From the NCBI GenBank assembly GCA_963920705.1, contig OY987230.1, forward strand, positions 11,495,320 through 11,559,319: DNA of 64,000 bases. Reading direction: 5' to 3'. Positions 23,135 to 36,209 of this stretch are shown one piece after another (within the stretch, counting starts at the first letter, position 1; each line of letters starts with the position of its first letter). The DNA comes from Odiellus spinosus (lineage: Eukaryota > Arthropoda > Arachnida > Opiliones > Phalangiidae). The notes beneath the pieces were generated by a model that had not been told where the DNA came from, ran no database searches, and saw only the letters and a list, made by a program, of their open reading frames with translations. Made by a program: the position numbers and the translations under genes.

Positions 23135-24653
23135 CGTGAGAAAGTTTCAATTGCTTAAATTAACCTTTTTCGATAATTATTCACGCGAGAATATGATGAA
23201 ATTCCACCTAGTCTATATCAGTTTATAGCTTGGCTTTTGTAGCATGTTCAAGTATATGTGATTCTTTATGAAACTAAAGCATAGTTTTGTAAGGTAGCCT
23301 AACGTTTGTAGACGCTAACAACACAAACTGAATTATCTTTAAATTCAAAGACCTGTTTGAAATCTAGCGAAAGCTTTATAAGGCCGATAAATATTTAATG
23401 CTAAACCTCATTAAGAATAAAGTAGACTTTGCTGTACAACTTCTCCTAAAGGGAGGATGAAGAGGGCAATAAGATACTTTTTATTGATTCTGCTTCTAAA
23501 AGCAAGACATGTTTGCGTAGTAAAACATACAGGAAGTATCTCAGACTTGTATAAAAAAATCTGAAACCTTCTGACTTTGGTATTTTATTAATTTAAAGGG
23601 GGACCTCCAACTAATCAAAAGACGCCCCAACTTTATAAAATCCCCGAGACACTCGCTGCGCCACACTATTTGAATTGCGCCAAATCTCGTTCTTGATTAA
23701 TTTCACGCGCACAATCGTGCATACAACACGAATTTATTTTATGAAGCCAAAGGTGAGGAGTCTTTTGATTAGTCGAAAGTTCTTCTTTAATTGAATAAAA
23801 TAATCTGAAACTTTTCCAATTTTTTTTTCTTTCTTTCTTTTCACAATTCAAAGACATTTCCTGAATGTTTTAATTCTCTTCACTCTCCATTTTAATTGAA
23901 CAGGAATACAGTACGGATTATTCTTTCATACTTATCTTTAATCCCCGTAATCCCCTAAATTTTAAAGGGCTCTTACTTAATTGGAATTCCTCTATATTCG
24001 GTAATACCACACTCTATGAATTTGTATATTAAAATTTTAATAGGTATTTTGTGAAATAACGGGGGTTTTAAAAAGATTTTGAAATATGCTCGATAGTAAA
24101 AAAAGCTCTTATTATTGAAGTATTATATAAAAAAGGGCTACATTTTCTCAGCGATGCTTAATATTGTGTATTAATCCGCCATAGTTTTGAAGGTATTGTC
24201 AACTGATTTTTTTTAGTACATCCTTTTAAAAATTAAATTTTTAATATCGTCGTTAAGGCCTTATGGGCTTCTAAAAAAACATTAAAACCAAAAGGGAAAG
24301 TAAAACCTTAGCTTATAATGACACAAGTATATATATATTACGGCAAACAGTGCTAGAAAAAAAGCTTCGTATATAAGTTCTAACAAAACCACGTGCTCGG
24401 TCTGCCTATTCTTTATCCATAGCAGCCACGCACGAGGTTTTGTTAGTTCCTACTTTTGCCAGTTTGTCCTTAGAGGACGCTTATGAACGTCAGGTTTAAC
24501 CACTTCTGTCTCATTGATTTCAAGAAGCATTCTAGCTACTATATAGTATGAAGTCAGATCACGTGACTTCTTCCCCACTCTCGGATATTATTCAAATATG
24601 ATTGGTAAAATAATATATATATTTTTTTAATTAAAATATTTTTTATATAACAT
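23135..24653. other. AT-rich DNA, one small hairpin
   Basis: TAACAAAACCACGTGC (about 24387) pairs with GCACGAGGTTTTGTTA (about 24431), and a related CACGAGGTTTTGTTGG occurs near 57154. Otherwise nothing was recognised. Confidence 0.4.
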
Positions 24654-24970
24654 TTAAAGGAAAAATATGAGTTACAAAATTAAACTTTTATTTTTGGTAT
24701 CATCATGCCAAAAAATATTTTCGAGAAGTTTTTCACAATTATTGAACGCGTTTTTAGTGTTTAAACTAATTTCGAAAGTTTCCTTAAGTTTGAATATAAT
24801 TGATGTATATAATCGAACGAAATTCTGACGGCTTCGCTCTCGTCATCTGAGGGCGTTTTTAAAAAACTCAACCGCAATGAAATAATATGATTGGCTCGAA
24901 TTTACCTTACTCTGAAATTCAAACCTAATTTATGAAAATATGTTAAATTTTTAACTCGCATTTTCCCTTT
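24654..24970. mobile_element. Diverged TTAA-family MITE
   Basis: The left end is TTTAAAGGAAAAATATGAG and the right end ACTCGCATTTTCCCTTTG. The interior block TTGGTATCATCATGCCAAAA matches the MITE at 15492-15841 in reverse. AATAATATGATTGGC is also shared with copies near 15585 and 29735. The right TTAA has mutated. Confidence 0.7.
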
Positions 24971-26047
24971 GTAGTATGATCTCCTATAACATATCAGAAT
25001 CTTTCCTCTTAATCTACCCTGAAACACTAACCTGTCAATATAAGTTAGCCAGGGGGGGGGGGCAAGTGGTTCATACCTCTTCGATTAAATGTTATTCAAA
25101 TAACAACAAATACAAATTTTGAGGAAATCGTACTATTTTTAGGAACTTAACGAAACCATTAAATACTAACAATAATAACAGTAATTGCACAATTATACGT
25201 TAAACCATAAAATAAAGCTGCCCTCATTAATTAAACCTAAATTTATATTTCGAAAGGGTAACGGTTTTAAAGTTTATTTTAAAAAATAAATGAAATATTT
25301 GTTTCAAAAATTACGTAATAGTCGGGAAGCATTCTAGATCATCTATTTCGCGATGGTGCGTTTACCTTGGCTTACCTTTGATAGTTTCTTAACTTAGAAT
25401 CGCGAATAAATACGCTTGCAATACTATTGAGGAGTGATACTAGAGGTAAACACATAGTAAGAAAGTAGTTCTTATATCTTTCGCGATCCTTATCTAGTCT
25501 AATCCGGATCAAATACAGATTGCGGCATGTTACATGTAAAGGTCCCGTTGTTCCAATGGTATCAAATCTTTACACGCGCTGTTATTTCTGAGTGCAACGA
25601 GTTGGAAGAGAAGTATTCTCGAGCGAGGGGCTGTTTTAATCTTATATAACCCTTTTCTATTTGATGGCATCATCCCCTCTTTACGACGGTGGTCTAGAAA
25701 TATTCTGGCAAGGAAATCCGCTATTAGAGCTATTTCTCTACCGTATACCTTATTCTAAGTATATCGCGAATATCTTTTTTCCCCGAATCCGTTCGTGAAT
25801 AAGAAATGTTGAGACATTATTTTTTTTATTCAAAGAGGCTTTTCGTGTCAAATCTCGCGTAACGTCTCAAACTTAGACACGCTTCATTTAAAAATAACCG
25901 GAGAAAATACACCAGACCGCAACAGAATGGGAATTATACTGAAATGACATGTTTTACTACTTAAAAATTACGATACATTTTGAACAAAGATCCACATGAT
26001 TTAATGCACCCTTTTAGCACTACCTATGACGCCATATCGGCCGTTGT
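24971..26047. other. AT-rich DNA, G10 run
   Basis: A G10 homopolymer lies at about 25052-25061. No gene or clear repeat was seen. Confidence 0.4.
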
Positions 26048-26353
26048 GAAAACTAGCCAATAGCTACGGTCACACTAGCATTTCTTAATCCGTTTGAAAC
26101 GGTAAAATCAAACCGATATTCAAATCGCCAGGAATCGTTTTAAGCGTCACGTGTTCACGCATTATATTTATAAATCGATTTATTGTAGCTTCATCTATCG
26201 GTTGTTGAAACCGAATAAGTATGACACTGGTTCCCGAAGCAGTTTCGAGAAATCGAAACAAATCGATAAAAGACGGTTCCTGTTCACACGACTCCCGCGA
26301 AACGCTTTGAAACGGTTTAAATCGATTCCAAGGCCTAGTATGAACGCAGCTAT
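26048..26353. mobile_element. Intact 300-bp GTTCATACTAGG-family MITE
   Basis: Ends AGCTACGGTCACACTAG and GGCCTAGTATGAACGCAGC are imperfect inverses. It is the reference for the interrupted copy at 1645-2115 and for the partial copies at 27718 and 48947. The 72-codon frame inside it is incidental. Confidence 0.8.
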
Positions 26354-27717
26354 ACGTTTGGCTGGATGAGGTTATATATATATATTCTTTTCTTAGCCTC
26401 TATGTTCACCAACGCATGTAGGTACTAACGAACGCGGGCATGCGCACATTGTAATACTAAAGTCATGTATTAAAGAAGAACCAAAACGTTACAAAGGAAT
26501 TTTGGCAAGCTATTGTTAAAAATTTAGGTTGTGTTTGACCAAAATTCCTTTTAAAGTTATAGCAATAATTATGTGAGATCTATATCCACATTATTCATGA
26601 TTGTTGTTCTAGAACTTATAACTTAAATACTAGTGCAGAAATCCACTCAGTTAAGTAACATGCTTTCAAAGTGTGATATATACTAAAGACATTTATTTCT
26701 GAATATAATACTGCAAAGTTTGGATATAATCATAGTTATGTAGCTCGTACAGAATCTGGATAGTCTGGATAAGTTAGCAATTTCCAAAATGTCAGGAATA
26801 AGTCCGGGATTTAAAGTCAGGGATAATTCAATTATTTTTTGGATCAACCTTAACATGCTTCGCCAAGTATTATTATAGGGTTTTTAAGTTCTTCATATTT
26901 TGTTCTATACAAATAAAATAAAAATATACAAGAATGGCGAAATTTTGTCAGGGATTATCTAAAAAAGTCAACAATTTTTCCCTGGGAATTACTGTAATTC
27001 CAAGATGTGTCTGTAAAGGTATTCTAACCTTCCTATACTTCATGATGAAACTGACCATCAGTTCCAATAATCAGGGGGGGGGGGGCATTGTTTTATTCGT
27101 TATAAACGATCTTTATATTGACAAAATTGTTTAGCGAAACTCACCATATTTGAATGATTGATATTCCCCGTCTTGAAAACCGTTTCTTTACGGAACCCGA
27201 AAAAAACAAAAAAAAACACTACACTTCCAATCTTTTTTGTAAAAAAAAACAGTCCTTGAAACACCAAATTAGTTCTCTTTTGTGATATTATGAGAAGCGA
27301 AAGGAGGCTCCCGCGAGACCTTCCTTCTCCAAAAAGCACCAAACAACAAAATAAAGTGAGATCCAAAGAGCAGACTAGTTCTAAAACTCTCCTCTCTTGA
27401 TTCCTACAAGGCAAGGCCTCGTTCTTTTCTCTAATGGAAAGAGAGCCCTTGGAGCGGTGGAGCTCCTCGCCTAAATCTCCTGGGGAAACTGATGTATAGT
27501 CACTCTCTAGCACGTGCTGTCTGTAATTTTGGTCGGCGCGCGAGTATCTAATTTGAACGTGTAGTGTGTGGCGCTAGCAACGTCATGGGGTTTGTTTTAT
27601 TTTACTCTAGGGCCAATTTTCTTTGGACTAAAATCCAAACCCACACCATGAGACTTGTTTCTCGATACAGGGATATGTAAATCCAAAACTAAAATACACA
27701 CCGGTTCTACTTAACTT

Positions 27718-27981
27718 TGGCTACGATTTGAAACGGTAAAACCAAACCGATATGCAAATCGACAGGAATTGTTTTAAGCGTCACTTGTTCACGCATTATT
27801 TTTATAAATCGATTTATCGTAGCTTCATCTATCGGTCGTTGAAACTGAATATGTATGAAACTGGTTCCCGAAGCAGTTTCAAGAAGTCGAATCAAATCTA
27901 TTCGAGAAAAGACGGTTTCCCGTTCATACGACTACAGCGAAACGGTTTAAATCGATTCCAAGGTCTAGTATGAACGCCGCT
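27718..27981. mobile_element. Second copy of the 300-bp MITE, left end shortened
   Basis: It matches 26048-26353 in the same orientation (GATTTGAAACGGTAAAACCA through TCTAGTATGAACGCC) but lacks about 25 bp next to the left terminus. Confidence 0.78.
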
Positions 27982-28139
27982 CTTGTCTCCTGGGTTCCGG
28001 GAGTGGTTTCTCGTGCGGCAATAGTTATGTACTACCCAGCACGGTGCACCTCCTGAACAAACAAAACTATGGACTAAAATCCACGGTTGAATATGATATT
28101 CAAATTAACACTATATTCAACACGTCAAAGTGAATAAGC

Positions 28140-28290
28140 AGGTACCCCGAGATGAAAATCTTACATCATACTTCGGGGTGGGTTTCAACCATCGACCTTC
28201 TCGGTGGGCTTCAACCATCGACCTTCTGGGTTTCCGTTTCACACGTAATTGTGCATGATAACGGTAGAGAATAAGTGTTGGTTTATTCCA
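28140..28290 (-). repeat. tRNA-like SINE fragment with duplicated T-arm-like block
   Basis: GG(T/C)TTCAACCATCGACCTTCT occurs twice about 30 bp apart. Read on the minus strand (AGAAGGTCGATGGTTGAA) it resembles the variable loop and T arm of a tRNA. No acceptor stem or anticodon arm can be folded convincingly, so this is at best a SINE remnant. Confidence 0.3.
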
Positions 28291-29079
28291 ACTACACTAC
28301 TATATGCTCGTAGAATTAATGATAGGGGGTTTAACATACAGTTTAAATGGCGTTGAGGCAAGCTAAATGAATTAACTTAACTTGCCTCACCGTTATTAAC
28401 ACGTTTACAAAGTTTATTCTGATAGATTTTAGAATTGTATTCCTAGGCCTTGGTATAAGTAAATTTATTTATTGATAACATTGCAATTTAATTACAATAA
28501 AGAATAAGCTACAAAAAAATAAATTCTAATGGATTTTTGAATTTCACCCAAGAGTGGAATTATCTTTTGATATCTCTTGAGTCAGAATCAGACTGAAATT
28601 TCAGTACGTATACAAGCTAAGGCTTACTTCAATTTATAAGCTGCCTTTAGCTTAGTACTGGTTGAAAAGTCGATCTGCTTCAGTAACTTGTTTATCTTTA
28701 GTCGAAATCATTTTGAGATTTCAGCGCGTACAAACGCAGATTCAGTATTATTTCAATGTAAGCCTTACAGTTTTGTAGATAAAGCAAACCCCAACAAAAA
28801 GCGGATGATGACGAGAGCTCTCTTTTAATTAATGTCGTCTTGAGTCTGTCGTTGATTGGTGTTCTATCTAGGGATTGTTGCGCAATCAGGAACTAATTTA
28901 AAAACCACCCCTTTGTATTGTTTGTTCGTGTGTCAGTGATTAATACGAAGGGAATGTCAAAGAAGTACAGTTTCTCTAAGCAACAGCTCAACGTCTTTCT
29001 CTTTCGTTCCTATAATACCTCTTCTTGGCATTAACTAGCTTGTCGCGTACCGATATCACTATATATATTCCATACCCCC

Positions 29080-29111
<32 letters not shown>

Positions 29112-29698
29112 GCTCGGTTGGAAATGATTCCGTTGAGACGTCACTTCCTCGAAAAATATTTACACTCGCTGATGACACAATTTTCGTAAAAGAATAATTT
29201 GAGCTATATTTAAATTTAGAAATAATTAAACCCAAAAGGTAAGCGGACGAATTACTCATAACTTCTTAAGCCTAATTTATGGCGGTAGAGAATAAGATCT
29301 AGAATCCAGACAAGAACTCATTTAAGTTATATAATATAGTGTAACTATAATATATGGTTATCAATAAAGCTTTTGAACTCGGGAGCAACTTCTAGAGCTT
29401 TAGCAATGACTTCTTTTTCTATATGAGATTTATTATCGTATATTCAGTCGCCCTATAGATATCACTATTTTTCTCAATTGCTCTTCAAAACCAGTATATT
29501 TTTTGAAAATTGATTCAATTTGCGTCAGTGAAATTGTTCAAAAGTCTCATTCGTCATATTTTAGCATTAAATGTGAAGCTTATACATCAGAGGTGATGTA
29601 TTCTCAAATAGGAAATCATTTATAACGAAATTTGGATGGAACAGTTCCAAAAATGAAGCCTGACAATGGTTTTAACGTGTTAAGTCTATAGTTTAAGA
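28291..29698. other. AT-rich DNA with a C13/T24 tract
   Basis: A C run (29075-29087) passes directly into a T run (29088-29111). A small hairpin GAGGCAAG...CTTGCCTC lies at about 28355-28389. No gene was seen. Confidence 0.45.
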
Positions 29699-29915
29699 GT
29701 TAAAGGGAGAATAGGACTTAAAAATTGAAGCGTGAAATAATATGGTTGGCCTGAATTTACCCTAATCTGAAATTCAAACCTACAACCCAACATTAGCATT
29801 TAAAATAAGCACAAAAATGTCGCCCAAAGAATGTGGAAATATTATTTAATTCATAGTTTTGTGTGCAGATTCTGAATATAAATTCAAAAGCTTGTTGTTT
29901 CCCTTTATCATTAAT
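29699..29915. mobile_element. TTAA-family MITE remnant
   Basis: The left end is GTTAAAGGGAGAATAGGACT and the right end is TTGTTTCCCTTTATCA. The interior AATAATATGGTTGGCCTGAA matches the 24.65-kb copy. GTGCAGATTCTGAATATAAA recurs near 59600. Confidence 0.55.
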
Positions 29916-30659
29916 TAATATTTTTTTTCAATAGTGAATATGATATATTTTAACGATAGATAGATAGATGGAAAAGTACTCGTCGATTTTCATTCTCCCA
30001 TTAATTCATTGCTTCACGGTTTAACGTTTAATTCCCATTTCTTTAATGAAGACGTAGATGAATTACAGTTCTCAGACACTCAGTCAGTTTGGCGAGCGTT
30101 ATTGGGTTGGAGTTACGGTTGCGGTAGCTGTTTTAACTAGTCCTTGGAGGGGAAAAAACCAGAATGATAAACATTAGGATGGAAAAATACTAGAAGCCAC
30201 TTCTCTCTCATAGCCTTGAGGGGCAGGCTGTCAAACAAGAACGGTTAATTAGGAGAAACTCCGATATTTACCGAGGGGATATTAATTTCACCTTTCCCAC
30301 TTAACCTTCTAGCTTCCTTATAACCCTTTTACCGAAGAAAAATATTCTTTCTATAAGACAGTTTTCCTTCGGTTCAAGTTTCGCATTTTGTTTCTTTGAG
30401 CTATGGACTGCTCTGCCCGAGTTTTCTAGTTTCTAGGCTTGTGTATATTCAGTTTGGTAAATTGTACACGCAAAATTTGCAAACACGCAGCCTTTAATGT
30501 ACATTTCAGCACAGACATAAAACTATAAGGTCAGCTTTATCAGAAGGAGGTATTAGGAGAAGGGAGATCAGATACTAAGCTATCGAGTCGTTTATAGAAA
30601 CCATCGTAAAAACCAGGGTATTTACTATATCGATATAATCACAAGTAAATTATCATTTA

Positions 30660-31068
30660 AGTTTATAAGACGACATACTGCGGGGGACGATGAAGTGAGT
30701 CCGATTTTCTCAGTCCATGGTTTCAAGCAAAGTATTCTGTTCTTGTACAGAAAGGCGGCCAGGCCCAGTATATATTTTCTAGAGTAAATCAGACTCGAAA
30801 TCGCGACGGCCGGGCGAGACACTCTCCTTCGTTTCGCGAGAGAGAGGGGAGAGTTGTTTTACGTCGATACATTTTCATCCCCGTAAACGTCTAGACAGTT
30901 CAGTGCAATATTAGCACCGCATATTGCATTTAGTTCCAATCTCAACCGCTAGAGAGGGAAATTTTGAATTCCGTATCTCGACCGTTTTTTGTCTTCTCCT
31001 TGAAGACAAAACTTTCAGAACCACATACCAATCATAATATGCCTTGTTGTAAACTTGAAGCATGATTC
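30660..31068 (-). repeat. Dispersed repeat, copy 2
   Basis: The inverted counterpart of 5403-5836. Shared blocks include GTTTATAAGACGACATAC, AGTCCGATTTTCTCAGTCCA and AATCATAATATGCCTTGTTG (last block with minor differences). The short frame at 30625-30822 falls in it and is not coding. Confidence 0.85.
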
Positions 31069-32524
31069 ACCTGTGGTATAATAGATTGCCTTGGTCGTAG
31101 GTATTTTTTTCCGTTTTTTTTAAACGAGTGAATCATATGAGACTTTTTCAACTACATCATTATGATGTCGTGACGCGAGTTTGTATAACATTGTTACACA
31201 ACTAAAGCATTAATAGGGAGATAGATACAGTTTCTCCCTTCTCCTATTATATTCTTCTGGTTTTACTCTTTGAAAATAATACACGGAGAAAAGATGAAGC
31301 CTAACCTTTTACGCGCTGACATTTCAAACTGTTTCTGACTACCGGAATTATAGTTTATATGGTGAACTTTGCGAGATAGTAATATACTTTCTTAGACCTT
31401 TGTATGGGACTAAATTGTGTTACAGGCGTATTAAAATATCCTTCCGCGAAGGCATTACCAGTATCTAACTCCTAAGGGTGTAATAGGGTATATACGTTTT
31501 AATATAAAAAGGAATAAAAATGTGCATGGTGGGTAATAGGAGAACTGATATTACTATCCGAAGCCATAAGACAACATTTAATGCGGCTACCGCTACATGT
31601 AAGATTTCGTTCACTGAATTATAGGCAATATAGTTTATAAATTATACGAGTTAAAGACGTCTATAAGGGTTTCATTTAATTGCTTCTAATTCTGTGGACG
31701 AAATGAAGAAATGAACGGAAGAGATAAAGGGTTATCCCTTTAATTGCATATCAGGTTGATATTGGTCTATTATTTAATCAATTCTATCTCGAGTTGATAG
31801 CGAGCGTAAAGGTTTGTCTATATCTCAAATCAACAAAGCATAGAGATAACGGGGAGGCTAGCTTCGCGAATGCTGCCAACTCGAGATGGAATTAACTATA
31901 GACTTTGTTTTTAATGGACCCTTTTAAGAAAAAAAAACAACCGGAACGAGGTTTAATGAATCCTTGATCGTTATAGTGATAAATAGAGAATTTCCACAAC
32001 ATATGGAACTTGTTTTGACGCCAAAAAAGGAACATGAAACTAATGTATATACAAATTAATCATTAAAATATCCCTCCGCGTTTGCTTTGTTAGTTCGTCT
32101 AAGAAAGGTGTAATAGAGTATATAATCCTTGCTATACGTAGAAATATACAATTAAATACTAATTAATTTATATGAATACATATGGTTAGATTCAAAATTC
32201 GAACCGCGATAACAGGGCCAGCATTTTTAGTAGTTCCCAAATTAGTGTTTGTTCGCCGACCCCAGTATAATCCGGCCTTGCTTGAACGGAACCAATTCGT
32301 GAGCACATCGCCTGCTAAAGTGTTATTCAATAAATAATAGAGCTAAAAGTCTAGGACTAAAACCAGATTATCCTTTGCACCCGTTTTCTACCCTCGAATA
32401 ATCCAACAACCCGCAGTTCAGTTTCTCACGGGTAATGGGTCAGTAAAGATGTACTTCCCGAGAAGTTTAACCTGTTCACGGGAATCGGGGCGGCTACCCA
32501 CAATCGGGTAGTGTCATCCATACG

Positions 32525-32556
<32 letters not shown>

Positions 32557-32650
32557 ATTTATTAACAGAAGCCGATTAAATCATTAAACCTTCCTTTCAT
32601 CCGCTTTTGATTATAATGTATTTTTTCCGTATTTCTGGATACACCTTATA
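31069..32650. other. AT-rich DNA, poly(A) run
   Basis: A31 lies at 32525-32555. CTATCTCGAGTTGATAG (about 31786) and CCAACTCGAGATGGAATT (about 31878) form imperfect inverted ends of a possible element that has relatives near 42915. No gene was seen. Confidence 0.4.
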
Positions 32651-32800
32651 CCATTTTCAGACGAGGCGTAACTAGCCGTTTTAATCAAATTTAACAGAGG
32701 TTTAATCAGGATTAACCGAGGTTTATTGAACTGAGAAGGTTATTTAAAGATCAGTTAAATCTGATTAAACCACGGCTAATTAACCCTCGTCTGAAGAGGG
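32651..32800. mobile_element. 150-bp MITE with TA target duplication
   Basis: Inverted ends CCATTTTCAGACGAGG / CCTCGTCTGAAGAGGG continue inward through TAACTAGCCG and TTTAATCA. TA lies on both sides (32649-32650, 32801-32802), as in Tc1/mariner-type elements. Non-coding. Confidence 0.72.
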
Positions 32801-32802
32801 TA

Positions 32803-35800
32803 TTAGCAGACGGAGGTTCGGTCGCGAATAAAGCAAATCTTTCTATAGAAATATATACAGGCTCATTTTATAATAAGAATTGATTTAGGAGTAAGAGGAC
32901 TAACAATGCAAGTCCAAGGAGTCCGGATTTACCGCTATTCAAATGGGATTTTTCATCTATATAATCCCCATTTTAACCGAAGTATATCTTTGGCTAGACC
33001 CTTTTTTTATCCCCATCACTAACTGCAAAATTTTAATCTACTTAGTGAAGAAGAATACTAATTTATTTTAAGGTATATAATGAAAATTGCCTAAGGCTCG
33101 AAATCGGAGAGAAGTTAATCCTCTATGGATTTAGATGTCCAGAGATAACTAATGGGATTTTTTTAATTTGCGAGGGATGAGTATATATGCGACCAATTTC
33201 TATATAATCCTTTGAGAATATTTTATGTCATTGCCTCGCTTTCTCGCTTTCATTCTTTCTCTTGGGATAAAAATAAAAAGATGGGTGTTGACGTTCAAAC
33301 GGATAAGTTATAGGTATACTTATATATCTTTTTTGTTTTACCCGGGAATTTATTTCTCGAGCTAAAGAAAATAAAACACAAATCAAATACTAAACGTTGT
33401 TAGTCGAGCTTTCGGTAGTATATGTATAAGAGAGCAAACATTTCAAGACCCAAATATTGATGTGCCTCTGGATGTTCTTCACACTCTTTTTCCACAAAGA
33501 AGTTTCTAGGTCTCTGAAGAACGATTCTTGTTTAAAATTTCATTAACAGTCGTTTCGTCTTCCCTTTAATAAATAATCAGAATTCTTCAGAACTATTTTT
33601 ACGTCATACTTTATAATATGTTAAATATTGATTCTTTTCGTGCGTTTCGTCTCTCAATTTATTGCCGGTGTTTAATGGTAAACATTTCACAAAATATTCA
33701 ATATTTGATAATTCTCTATATTTCAACGTCTTATATGACCCAGTCTTGATAAATGACACGAAAATCTCATAAATGAACCAGTTGTGGTTTATCATATTCT
33801 GCGATAGATGGCGTGGCGTACGGGCATCGCGCATACCCTGCCAAAGGGAGGATGAAAAGGAAAAGTTTTCTTTTCCATTGAGTATAGACCCTAAATGTAA
33901 TTTTATCTTAGAATTTGAATCTATATATTTATAACGTTCAATTGCATTTCGGCATTTTCTCTCGGTAAAAAAAATTGAATTTCTACATTTAATTAGGAAA
34001 AATAATTATTTACTGAGATTTAACAGAAATACACTTATAATATCAAGAATAACAATTTAATTAATATGTTTGGTAATTTTTAAATAAGGTCTCCAAACCC
34101 GTTTATTTGGAATTAAAAAAAAAGTACCAGTTTATTTACTCGAAACTTGCATATTAAACTTTTAAAGGTTAAATAAAGAGCCAATATAAAGTTTTGTAAA
34201 CAACTTATAAATCCTTTTCAAACTCACTTGAAAACCAAGTTTATATTAAAACTTTAGGGACCGAGAAAATAGCTTACTAATAAATCAGCCATATCGTTTA
34301 TTCTGGCTTTTTCTTAAGATTAATTTTTTGCGTGGAAGGTTTACTGAAGTCAAAGGCAGAGAATATATTTTTACAATCAACATTCCAAAAGCGTTGCTCT
34401 TACCTTAGACTCAACTAAACACTTATCTTAAACCTTTATTAGAAATAAATACGGTTTCTGTTTATTGTTATATCAACCTTTATCCACATAAACACTCGCA
34501 ACCTTTATTATATTTCTATTCGCGAAAATGTAGTTAATAAAGCGAACTTACATTGGGGAGAGAAACGTGGGAAACCACATCCTTTTAAATCAATAGACGC
34601 AGTACTTTTATTATATAACGTCTAGTTCAGTGGATAAAAGCAGGTAAAATAAAACAAGTAATAAATTTTGAAAGAAGAAAATGTACCGTAGTTTTTAGAA
34701 TGTGTGTTACATTAATATAGCTATAGTCCTTTTCAAGATGAGTAGGTATAATAGAGGAAACATATACGTATGAATACACGATGGTAAATCTCACCATTAA
34801 AAGTAGCCCTTGCTATCTCCTTTTATTGCGCTTAATTTCAGAGTGATCTATAGTGTGACGTCATTCGTTATTTAGCTGATTAAAAACGAATTATGTCCTA
34901 GCGGTTATAGTTCAATTGGGGCCACCATTAATTCCTGACCAATGAGATTAAAGTCACGCTATTTGTCAATTAATTATGTCCAAAAGACGGTAGAGTCAAG
35001 GGTGGTGCCTTTAAACTATATTTCCTCTACACTACGCCAGTGAATTCTCGGACAAAAGATGCAGTTAGGGGTCTAACTAGTTTTGAACAGAGCACTCCAG
35101 ATTGAATGGACTGTGTCGAAAGCGCAAGAAGATAGTGGTTATATATGGAGCAGATGTTTCGCATAACATTGGTGGAGAAACCAAAATTCCGAAGTATAAA
35201 TGTGTTTTTTTTTGGTTTATTTTTATTATCCGTATGATCTAGTTTCTGTAAAAGAAAGCAACCACTATATATGTTCTTGATTGCTTTCCGCCCTTAAAGG
35301 GGTCACTGAACTCTTCAACTCTGTGACCCGGTGGAGTTAGGAAGTGTATACTGTCAATCGGAACTGTCGAAACTCTAAAGGGAAATTGAAACCTCGTCAA
35401 AAACGATTTCAAGCTTTTTATGATATCTGTCGATAGTAGAAAACTTTTTTTTATTGGAAACCAATAGAGACTTTATATTTTGCGAAATACAAGAAAAAAA
35501 AAAAAATCTTGACAGCAAAGAGTAAATATTTCTATAACTGCTTTGATACTCTTTTCGTCATATTTCGCGTCGAATTTCCCCAAAGATAAACACTTCTTCG
35601 AAAAATTTATAATATGAGATCAAGATGATTTTTGAAATTTTGTTTACTTTGGATCTCTAATAATTTAAAGTCAATATAAATTTTCAATTTACCAAAGAAC
35701 TTAATTTTAATTTTAAAAGGGGAGGATAATGTTAAATAGAGAATGAAGTAATGAAAAAGTGGCTCAATAAGACTAAAAGTTAATAACTTATATCAGAAAA

Positions 35801-36058
35801 GTATTTAACGCCCTGTGGCGTTAAGATCAAAGTGAACTGAAATTGTAAGCCATGGCTACCACACCTGTTACTCTTTAGTGATTTATACTCTTGATCGAGA
35901 TTTTGAGGCCAGACTTTAAGACTTCTTTGGCCAAGAATCAAGCGTTTGCGACAAAACCAAGGTGAATCTTAAATCAAGCTTTTCGTTTAATCCACCTTCT
36001 AATTCTTCAATTGACAGAGAAGGCGATATCTAAATCCATTTGTTATCAGCTTCTCTTG
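32803..36058. other. AT-rich DNA, no gene seen
   Basis: Only short AT-rich frames. None has splice sites or family resemblance. Confidence 0.4.
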
Positions 36059-36209
36059 AGCCGTGTTCACACTAGAGACTTTCGAACCGTTTTCAGTCGT
36101 TTTAGAAAGGTCAATTTTAAAAGTTTGAGGTCACTTACAAAGATCATATATCAAAATATATAAATATAATTTTGAAAACGGTTTCAAACTCTCTAGTGTG
36201 AACGTAGCT
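36059..36209. mobile_element. 151-bp GTTCACAC-family MITE
   Basis: Ends AGCCGTGTTCACACTAGAGA and TCTCTAGTGTGAACGTAGCT are inverse at 18 of 20 positions. The flanks suggest a 3-bp TTG duplication (counting the last T as flank). It is a close relative of 1797-1977. Confidence 0.85.

Noticed and set aside
25052-25061. G10 run (and a similar run near 27074) as G-quadruplex sites
   Set aside because: Single homopolymer runs without spaced G-tracts; more likely slippage tracts or assembly-sensitive sites.
27100-27513. 137-codon minus-strand frame starting MLESDYTSVSPGDLGEELHR with CACGTG nearby
   Set aside because: The first 50 residues look plausible, but the rest is low-complexity F/V-rich sequence, no donor fits, and no family was recognised.
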